This document shows, one piece after another, positions 54,526 to 61,518 of a DNA stretch of 64,000 nucleotides. The DNA lies in contig JAFAFL010000162.1 in NCBI GenBank assembly GCA_023423535.1, positions 1 to 64,000 of the forward strand, given 5' to 3'. Below the pieces are notes generated by a model, which was given only the letters and a program-made list of their open reading frames with translations, did not search any database and was not told the origin of the DNA. Numbering within the stretch: position 1 is the stretch's first letter; each line of letters begins with the position of its first letter. Source of the stretch: Pseudomonadota bacterium (GTDB lineage: Bacteria; Myxococcota; Myxococcia; Myxococcales; Myxococcaceae). A program made the position numbers and the translations under genes.

Positions 54526-55620
54526 ATGGCCCAGCCCCGGATCCTGCTCGACCTGCGGATGGTGCAGGGGCCGCTGCACGGGATCGCCCGGTACGCGCTG
54601 GAGCTCGCGCGGAGACTGCCGGCGCTCGAGCCCGCCTGGCGCTTCGAGGCGCTGGTGCCGCCCTCCGGATTGCCGTCGTCTCTGGAGCTGCGTCCGCCGC
54701 CGGAGGTCACGCTTCACCGCGCGGCCGTGCCCTTCCTCCACGCACTCGAGCAGCCGACGCTCGCGGTCGAGCTCTTGCGCCTGAGGCCGGCGCTCTTTCA
54801 CGCCACGAGCTTCTCGTTGCCGGGGCTGTGGCCGGGGAAGCTGGTGGCGACGCTGCACGACGCCAATCACCTCGCGCTGGCGGAGCACTATGGCGCGGCG
54901 CAGCGGGCGTACTACCGCGTCGTCGTCGGGCCTCGGGCGCAGAGGGCCAGCGCGCTGATCACCGTGAGCGACTTCTCGCGCCGCGAGCTGTCGAAGTGGC
55001 TCGGGCTTCGCGAGGAGCGGCTGCAGGTCATCCACAACGGCGTGGACGCGCGCTTCCGGCCCTACGGCGCGGGAGAGCTGCGCGCGGTGAGGGAGCGGCT
55101 CGCGCTGCCACCGCGCTTCGTGCTCGGCGTGGGCAACGAGAAGCCGCACAAGGGACTGCGCACGCTCGCGGAGGTGGCGGAGTCGCTGGGCGCGCCGCTG
55201 GTGCTCCTTGCCGGTGACGGCGCGGCGAAGAGGCTCGGCTTTCCCTCGGGTGTCCGCGACCTCGGCACCGTGCCGGAGAGCGACCTGCCGCTCGTGTACG
55301 CCTCCGCGACCCTGCTCGCCTTCCCGTCCGTGTACGAGGGGTTCGGACTGCCCGCGCTGGAGGCGATGGCGTGCGGGACGCCGGTCGTCGCCGCCAGCGG
55401 CTCGTCGCTGGAGGAGGTGTGCGGAACTGCCGCCCTCTTCTTCTCGCCGGGAGATGCAGGCGGGCTGCGCGATGCGGTCCTTCGCGTGGTTCGAGATGAA
55501 CGGCTGCGCGAGGATCGTTCGCGGTTGGGTGTGGAGCGCGCTGCGCGCTTCTCCTGGGACGCCTGCGCGAGGCAGACGCTGGAGGTCTATCGGCGGGCAT
55601 TGCCCTCGCGGCGCGGGTGA
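54526..55620 (+). CDS. Glycosyltransferase family 4
   Basis: 364 aa. GT4 features: PLHGIARYALELARRL at the N-terminus, ATLHDANHLALAEHYG, GVGNEKPHKGLRTL and the donor site YASATLLAFPSVYEGFGLPALEAMACGTPVVAASGSSLEEVCG with the E-x7-E. Cytoplasmic, acting on lipid-linked saccharides. It is paired with the divergent GT4, so both probably act in the same surface polysaccharide pathway. Confidence 0.9.
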   Translation: MAQPRILLDLRMVQGPLHGIARYALELARRLPALEPAWRFEALVPPSGLPSSLELRPPPEVTLHRAAVPFLHALEQPTLAVELLRLRPALFHATSFSLPGLWPGKLVATLHDANHLALAEHYGAAQRAYYRVVVGPRAQRASALITVSDFSRRELSKWLGLREERLQVIHNGVDARFRPYGAGELRAVRERLALPPRFVLGVGNEKPHKGLRTLAEVAESLGAPLVLLAGDGAAKRLGFPSGVRDLGTVPESDLPLVYASATLLAFPSVYEGFGLPALEAMACGTPVVAASGSSLEEVCGTAALFFSPGDAGGLRDAVLRVVRDERLREDRSRLGVERAARFSWDACARQTLEVYRRALPSRRG

Positions 55621-55695
55621 ATTCCGACTGCCCCGGGTCATCCGACCCAGCCTGGGCCAATCGCAACCTGCCGTAGGGACTGTGGAATTTTCCGG

Positions 55696-57987
55696 GTGCA
55701 ACGCTTGCACAGCGGGTTCGACGTGAACCCACCCCGGTCCGGTCACTCCCCTCGTAGCAACAGCGGTCCCCTCGCCTTCATTGGCCGCAGCGTCGTGACG
55801 AAGCTGCTCGTCGCGCTGGCGCTCTCGCTCACGGCGATGCTGGCCTTCATCGGCTTGCGCGTCGCATCGAGGTCTCACGACACCCTTCTGGAGGTGACGT
55901 CGAAGCAGACGAACGATCAGCTCGCGCAGAACGTGACGGTCGCCCGAGAGCTCTTCGACCGGCGCTTCCCCGGGCCGTGGCGACTGGTGCCGACGCCCGC
56001 CGACGCGCAGCCGCTGGAGTTCCACAACGGCAACGGGCGGAAGGACGAGTTCAAGACCCGCGAGCGGCTCGCGCATCAGCTCTACAAGGGCGAGGTGCCG
56101 CTGCTGGGCAACGCAGCGGTGGACTCCGAGCTGCTGCGGATCACCGAGCTCACCGGCACCGAGCTGACGATCGCGCAGCGAATCCCCTCGGCGTCCTCGA
56201 GCGATCCGACCGTGGGCAACGCACCGGATGGGCGCGCGCTCCGGCTGACCACCACGGTCACGCGCAACGACGCGCAGGGACGTCCGCAGCGGGTGGCGCT
56301 CACGGTCCAGCCCACCCGGAACGTGAAGACGAACGAGCCCGAGGGCGCGGGCGCCGCCTTCGCCACCGGCCAGACCTTTGCCGGGCGCGCGACGGTCGCG
56401 GGCATGGACAGCTGGACCCGCTACGAGCCGATCGTCGGCGAGGACGGCAAGGTGATCGGCATCTTCTACGGCGGCATCGGCTTCGCAGAGGTGGCGGCGC
56501 GCGCGGCGACGATCTCCGACTCGCTGGCGATGCAGACGTACTGGCTGGGCGCGGCCGGCGGGCTGGTGTGCCTCGCGCTGCTCGTGTGGCTCACGCGGCG
56601 CCTGCTCCGCCCGCTGGGGACGTTGCGCACCGCCACGCGGGAGCTGGCGAAGGGCCGGCTGGTGGCGCTGCCGCAGGTCGAGGGACGGGACGAGATCGCG
56701 CAGCTCACCCGAGACTTCGAGGCCGTGCTGGTATCGCAGCGCGAGCTGACCGAGGCCGCGCAGGCGCTCGCGGCGGGGGATGTCTCGCGGACGATCACCC
56801 CGCGCAGTGACGAGGATGCGCTGAGCCACGCGTTTGCCCGGATGAGGGATGCGGTGATGGGACTGACCGCCGAGGTCGGCGAGCAGGTGAAGTCCGCGCG
56901 TGCGGGTGAGCTCGACAGGCGCAGCGATCCCTCGCGCTTCGCGGGCCGCTTCCGCGCGCTGGTGGAGGATCTCAACGCGATGCTGGAGACGATCTGGCAG
57001 CCGGTGGACGCAACGGTGAAGACGCTCGCGCGCGTGGCGGACGGAGACCTCACCGCGAAGCTCGAGGGCGATCACCGCGGCGCGTTCGGCCGGATGCAGA
57101 CGGGGCTCAACCAGACGGTGGAGAAGCTTCGCGACGGGATGATCGCCGTCTCCGCGGCGAGCCAGCAGGTCGCGAGCGCGGCCGCGCAGATCGCATCGGG
57201 GAGCCAATCTCTGGCCCAGGGCGCGAGCGAGCAGGCCCACGCGCTCGCCCAGTCGACGGCGCAGCTCGGCGAGATGGACGTGCTCACACGGAGGTCCGCG
57301 GACGGCGCGCGAGAGACCGCGGCGCTCGTCGGACAGACGCAGCAGAGCTGCCGCAAGGGCGCGGCGACGATGGAGCGCGTCGGAGGATCGATGGCGCAGA
57401 TCCGCGGCGCGGCGCAGAACACGGCGCAGATCATCCGGAGCATCAACGAGGTGGCGTTCCAGACGAACCTCCTCGCGTTGAACGCGGCGGTGGAGGCGGC
57501 GCGCGCGGGTGAGGCGGGACGAGGCTTCGCCGTCGTCGCGGAGGAGGTCCGGTCGCTGGCGCTGAGGTCGAAGGAGGCGGCACAGCAGACGGAGGCACTC
57601 ATCGCCGAGTCGGTGAAGCTCACCCGCGACGGAGAGACGCTGACGCAGGGCGCGATGGCGGACCTCTCGGAGATCGTCACCGCGGTGGACCGGGTGGTGA
57701 CGCTGGTGAACGCGATGGCGGAGGCCACTGCCTCCCAGGCGCGCGGCATCCTCGAGGTCACCGGCTCGGTGAAGCAGATGGACACCGTGACCCAGGGCGC
57801 GGCCGCGAACGCGGAGCAGAGCGCCAGCGCGGCACAGGAGCTCGCGTCGCAGGCGTCGGAGCTCGAGACGCTGGTGGGCAGGTTCCGCCTCGCCGCGGAC
57901 GATCGTGCGGCGCAGCCGGTTCGCACCCCGAAGGTGCAACGGCCCGCGAAGGGCTGGAGCAGAGCGGGCGCGCCGGCCCTGTTCTAG
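55696..57987 (+). CDS. Methyl-accepting chemotaxis protein with sCache-type sensor and several HAMP units
   Basis: 763 aa from GTG 55696 (GTG 55723 is possible; neither has a ribosome site). A membrane helix near residues 35-53 leads to a periplasmic sensor with IVGEDGKVIGIFYGGIGF at its end, as in Cache_3/Cache_2 domains. A second helix follows near 282-298. Several HAMP-like units come next, ending LARVADGDLTAKLEGDHRG. The signalling tip is EVAFQTNLLALNAAVEAARAGEAGRGFAVVAEEVRSLA. It controls a CheA kinase for motility or development. No CheR-tether pentapeptide at the C-terminus. Its stop overlaps lptG's by four bases. Confidence 0.92.
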   Translation: MQRLHSGFDVNPPRSGHSPRSNSGPLAFIGRSVVTKLLVALALSLTAMLAFIGLRVASRSHDTLLEVTSKQTNDQLAQNVTVARELFDRRFPGPWRLVPTPADAQPLEFHNGNGRKDEFKTRERLAHQLYKGEVPLLGNAAVDSELLRITELTGTELTIAQRIPSASSSDPTVGNAPDGRALRLTTTVTRNDAQGRPQRVALTVQPTRNVKTNEPEGAGAAFATGQTFAGRATVAGMDSWTRYEPIVGEDGKVIGIFYGGIGFAEVAARAATISDSLAMQTYWLGAAGGLVCLALLVWLTRRLLRPLGTLRTATRELAKGRLVALPQVEGRDEIAQLTRDFEAVLVSQRELTEAAQALAAGDVSRTITPRSDEDALSHAFARMRDAVMGLTAEVGEQVKSARAGELDRRSDPSRFAGRFRALVEDLNAMLETIWQPVDATVKTLARVADGDLTAKLEGDHRGAFGRMQTGLNQTVEKLRDGMIAVSAASQQVASAAAQIASGSQSLAQGASEQAHALAQSTAQLGEMDVLTRRSADGARETAALVGQTQQSCRKGAATMERVGGSMAQIRGAAQNTAQIIRSINEVAFQTNLLALNAAVEAARAGEAGRGFAVVAEEVRSLALRSKEAAQQTEALIAESVKLTRDGETLTQGAMADLSEIVTAVDRVVTLVNAMAEATASQARGILEVTGSVKQMDTVTQGAAANAEQSASAAQELASQASELETLVGRFRLAADDRAAQPVRTPKVQRPAKGWSRAGAPALF

Positions 57988-59096
57988 CGAGAGGGCTGCA
58001 CGCGCGGCCTGCGCTGGAACCGGGCGTCGTTGCGGAGGAACACGAAGAGCGCCGCGAGGACGAGCGCGGCGAAGGGCGTCCAGGCGGCGACGACGGGGCT
58101 CATGCGCTCGGAGAGCACGAGCGTCTTGCAGACCACCATCACGCCCCACAGGCCGACCGCGATGGCGAGTCCCTCCAGCAGCGCGGTCGTCAAGTGGCCT
58201 TTACGTTCTCGCCGGAGCGCGAGGCCCACCGCGAGCAGCGCCGCGGGAAAGCCCGCCAGCGGATAGGCGAAGCGGTTGTGCATCGCGAGCCGGAACTGCT
58301 GCGTGGGCAGGCCCACCTCCGCGCGCGCGTCGATCTGCTCGAGGAGCACCGGCAGGCGCATCTGCTCCGGCCTTCCCTTCCGGATGCGGAACGCGTTGCC
58401 CGGCGCGCCGAGGTCGTAGACCGCCTCCGACTGCGTCTGCACCTCGGACTCGTTTCCGGGACCGAAGCTGCGGTCGGTCATCTGCACCAAGCGCCAGCGC
58501 GTGCCCTCCACGTGGTGCATCTGCTGCGCGTCGATGCGGCGCACGAGCTCGAACTCCGGCGTGAGGCGCAGCACTGTGACGTCGCGGAAGCCCTGCTCGG
58601 CGTCGCCGGAGCGCAGGTAGAAGATGCGGTCGCCGAGCCGGAACCACTGCTTCGGCTGGAAGTAGAAGCGCCAGTCCCCCCAGCGGTTGAAGCGCGAGGT
58701 GGTGATCTCGTCCACGCGCGGGCCGGCCTTCACCACCGCGTACTCGTCGAAGAAGACGAAGCCCACGCAGAGCAGCGCGCTCCAGAGGGCGATGGGCAGG
58801 TACACGGCGCGCGGACCGAACGCGAGCGCGTCGATTGCAGTGAGTTCGCCGCGCTTGCGGATGACGCTGATCGCCGCGCCCGCCGCGAGGAGCAGCGCCG
58901 CCGGTGCGAGCTGCTGCGCCACCAGCACCGCCTTCCACGCGTACAGCTCGAGCACGTCAAACACCCAGTTCGGACCGGTGTAGGCCTTCGCACGATCGAC
59001 GAAATCGGTGACGAGGAAGATGGCGAGGATCGCCGCGAAGATCGCCGCGAAGAGCCCGAGGTACGTCTTCGACACGTAGGCGAAGAGCGTCCTCAC
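57984..59096 (-). CDS. lptG: Lipopolysaccharide export permease LptG
   Basis: 370 aa from GTG 59096, overlapping the lptF stop as GTGA. YjgP/YjgQ family: six membrane helices, three at each end (LFAAIFAAILAIFLVTDFVD; then LAPAALLLAAGAAISVIRKRGELTAIDALAFG), around a periplasmic beta-jellyroll (FRLGDRIFYLRSGDAEQGFRDVTVL). With LptF and the ATPase LptB it extracts LPS from the inner membrane. It is the last gene of the TPR-purD-lptF-lptG operon. Confidence 0.92.
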   Translation of the reverse strand: MRTLFAYVSKTYLGLFAAIFAAILAIFLVTDFVDRAKAYTGPNWVFDVLELYAWKAVLVAQQLAPAALLLAAGAAISVIRKRGELTAIDALAFGPRAVYLPIALWSALLCVGFVFFDEYAVVKAGPRVDEITTSRFNRWGDWRFYFQPKQWFRLGDRIFYLRSGDAEQGFRDVTVLRLTPEFELVRRIDAQQMHHVEGTRWRLVQMTDRSFGPGNESEVQTQSEAVYDLGAPGNAFRIRKGRPEQMRLPVLLEQIDARAEVGLPTQQFRLAMHNRFAYPLAGFPAALLAVGLALRRERKGHLTTALLEGLAIAVGLWGVMVVCKTLVLSERMSPVVAAWTPFAALVLAALFVFLRNDARFQRRPRVQPSR

Positions 59097-60214
59097 TTCG
59101 AGGTCCCCGCGCGAACCACGCGCCACAGCCCGAGCAGCCCCACCACCGAGCAGATCATCGCCGGCAGGAAGGCCGCGAGGATGATCGGCAGCCGGCCCTG
59201 CGCGCCCATGTTCTCGAAGGAGCGGCTGAGCACGTAGAAGCCCACGTACCCGAGGATCGTCAGCAGGAGCCCTCGCCCTCTTCCGCCGCCGCGCGCGCCG
59301 CTGCTCGCCAGCGCCAGGGGAGTGCCCAGCAGCGCGAAGGCGATCGGCGTGAAGGCGTTGGCGACGCGGCTCCAGAAGGCCATGAGGAACGGCTCCGGCG
59401 CGCGTCCCTCGGACTGCTCGAAGCGCGCGGCCTCGCGAAGCTCCATCGGCGTGAGCTCTTCGCGCGGCGAGCGGAAGCGGTTCTTGCGCACCAGCCGGTC
59501 CTCGACGCCGACGTTGATCTCCGCGCGCTCGAACCCGACGATCGCGTAGTCGCGCTCGGCCCTCTGCGCCCGGTGCACCTCGCCGTCCGCCAGCGCGAGC
59601 TTCAGCGCCTCGCCCTGCCCGGACGGGTTCACGCGGCCCTCGTGCGCGAGCACCAGTAAGGGCGAGTCCGGCTCGCGGTCGTCGTGGATGAGGACGTTGC
59701 CCCACACGCCGCGCTCGGTGTCCACGTGCTCGGCGTACACGGTGAGCTTCGTGAGGTCCTCGTAGAAGACGCCCGGCTTCACGTCACCGACGATGTTCTT
59801 CTTGATCACCTCGTTGATGAGCCCGCGCACCTCCGAAAGTCCGCGCGGCTCCACCGTCGCCGAGAGGAGCCACATCAACGCGCCGAGGCCCACCGCGAAG
59901 AGCACCGGCACCGCCGTCACCTGCACCGGGCCGATGCCCAGCGCCGCCATCGCGGTGATCTCCCGGTCCTCGCCGAGCCGCCCCAGTCCGAGGAGGATCG
60001 CCAGCAGGAACGCCACCGGCAGCGCCATCACGATGAAGTGCGGCCCGAGGTAGAGCAGCAGCGCGCCCAGATCTCCCGCGGTCACCGCCGAGCCCAACAG
60101 CACCTCCGTCGCGCGCAGGAACTGCATCACGAACAGGAGGAGGAAGAGGAACAGCAGCCACCCGACGAGCGGGAAGAGCAGCTCCTTGAGGACGTAGCGG
60201 AGGAGGATCGGCAC
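59093..60214 (-). CDS. lptF: Lipopolysaccharide export permease LptF
   Basis: 373 aa from GTG 60214, 26 bases after the purD stop. Same fold as LptG: an N-terminal membrane bundle (ELLFPLVGWLLFLFLLLFVMQFL), the cytoplasmic EDREITAMAALGIGP coupling region, a jellyroll and a C-terminal bundle. The upstream extension of the frame is Arg-rich and overlaps purD. Together with LptG it forms the inner-membrane part of the Lpt machine. Confidence 0.92.
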   Translation of the reverse strand: MPILLRYVLKELLFPLVGWLLFLFLLLFVMQFLRATEVLLGSAVTAGDLGALLLYLGPHFIVMALPVAFLLAILLGLGRLGEDREITAMAALGIGPVQVTAVPVLFAVGLGALMWLLSATVEPRGLSEVRGLINEVIKKNIVGDVKPGVFYEDLTKLTVYAEHVDTERGVWGNVLIHDDREPDSPLLVLAHEGRVNPSGQGEALKLALADGEVHRAQRAERDYAIVGFERAEINVGVEDRLVRKNRFRSPREELTPMELREAARFEQSEGRAPEPFLMAFWSRVANAFTPIAFALLGTPLALASSGARGGGRGRGLLLTILGYVGFYVLSRSFENMGAQGRLPIILAAFLPAMICSVVGLLGLWRVVRAGTSK

Positions 60215-60240
60215 GGCGCGCGCAGTCTCCCGGGGCGGGG

Positions 60241-61518
60241 CTACCCTCTCGCCGCGATGTCGGTCCGGTAGTGCATCCCGGAGAAGCGCACGCCCTCGAT
60301 CGCCGCGTACACCGCGTCGCGTGCCTCGGCGAGCGTGTCCCTGTGCGCGCACACCGCGAGCACGCGTCCGCCGGAGGTGAGCAGCGCCGCCTCGGTCACG
60401 TCGTCCGCGTCCGCCGGTTCCGGCGCGCGCCAGGTGCCCGCGTGGAAGACCTGCACGTCCTCGGGGACCTCGTCGAGCCCCACGATCACGTCGCCCGTCC
60501 TCGGCGACTGCGGATAGCCATGCGACGCGAGCACCACGCCCACCGCCGCGCCGCGATAACGGACGCGTCCGCTGGAAGCGAGCTGTCCGCGCGCACAGTC
60601 CTCGAGCAACGGCACGAGGTCCTCGTCCAGCAGCATCATCAGCGGCTGCGTCTCCGGGTCGCCGAAGCGCGCGTTGAACTCGAGCACCTTCGGGCCCTGC
60701 GCGGTGAGCATCACGCCCGCATACAGCGCGCCGCGGAAAGCAGCCCCGCGCTTCGCCAGCTCACGCAGCGTCGGCTCGATCACCTGACGGCCGAGTTCAT
60801 CGAGCGCGTCATCCGTCACATAGCCCGCCGGCGCGTACGCGCCCATGCCGCCCGTGTTCGGTCCGGTGTCGCCGTCCCCCACCCGCTTGTGGTCGCGCGC
60901 CGGTGGCAGCAGCCGGTAGCGCTCGCCGTCACAGAGCGCGATGACCGAGACCTCCTCGCCCACCAGCAGCTCCTCCAGCACGAGCCGCTTTCCGGCCGGC
61001 GTCTGGGCCAGCTCGCGCACCGCGGCCACCGCTTCGTCCGCCGACTGCGCGACGACCACGCCCTTCCCCGCCGCCAGCCCGTCCGCTTTGATCACCACCC
61101 GGCCGAGTTCGCGCGCGCGCGCCTCCGCTTTGAGCGCGTCCTCGAACACGTCGAACGTCGCAGTGGGCACGCCGGCCGCGGCCATGATCTCCTTCGCGTA
61201 GGCCTTCGAGCCCTCGATGCGCGCCGCCGCCGCCACCGGGCCGAAGACGGGGACGCCGGCTTCGATCAGTGCGTCGGCCACGCCGGCCACCAGCGGCGCC
61301 TCCGGGCCCACCACCACCAGGCCCACGCCGTGCGCGCGCGCGGCAGCGAGCACCTGCGCGGGATCGTCCGCCTTCAACGCGAGGTTCTGCGCCTTTTCCA
61401 CCCGCGCCGTGCCCGGATTGCCGGGCGCACAGAGGACGGAGGTGACGCGAGGGCTCTGCGCGATCCGCCAGACCAACGCGTGCTCGCGGCCACCGCTGCC
61501 CAGGACCATGACTCTCAT
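60241..61518 (-). CDS. purD: Phosphoribosylamine-glycine ligase
   Basis: 425 aa. It joins glycine to phosphoribosylamine with ATP in purine synthesis. N-terminal MVLGSGGREHALVWRI, the ATP-grasp region SKAYAKEIMAAAGVPTA, VIKADGLAAGKGVVVA, DHKRVGDGDTGPNTGGMGAYAP and the metal site KVLEFNARFGDPETQPLM are all intact, and the length is normal. ATG 61518 overlaps the upstream TPR gene's stop as ATGA. Confidence 0.96.
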   Translation of the reverse strand: MRVMVLGSGGREHALVWRIAQSPRVTSVLCAPGNPGTARVEKAQNLALKADDPAQVLAAARAHGVGLVVVGPEAPLVAGVADALIEAGVPVFGPVAAAARIEGSKAYAKEIMAAAGVPTATFDVFEDALKAEARARELGRVVIKADGLAAGKGVVVAQSADEAVAAVRELAQTPAGKRLVLEELLVGEEVSVIALCDGERYRLLPPARDHKRVGDGDTGPNTGGMGAYAPAGYVTDDALDELGRQVIEPTLRELAKRGAAFRGALYAGVMLTAQGPKVLEFNARFGDPETQPLMMLLDEDLVPLLEDCARGQLASSGRVRYRGAAVGVVLASHGYPQSPRTGDVIVGLDEVPEDVQVFHAGTWRAPEPADADDVTEAALLTSGGRVLAVCAHRDTLAEARDAVYAAIEGVRFSGMHYRTDIAARG

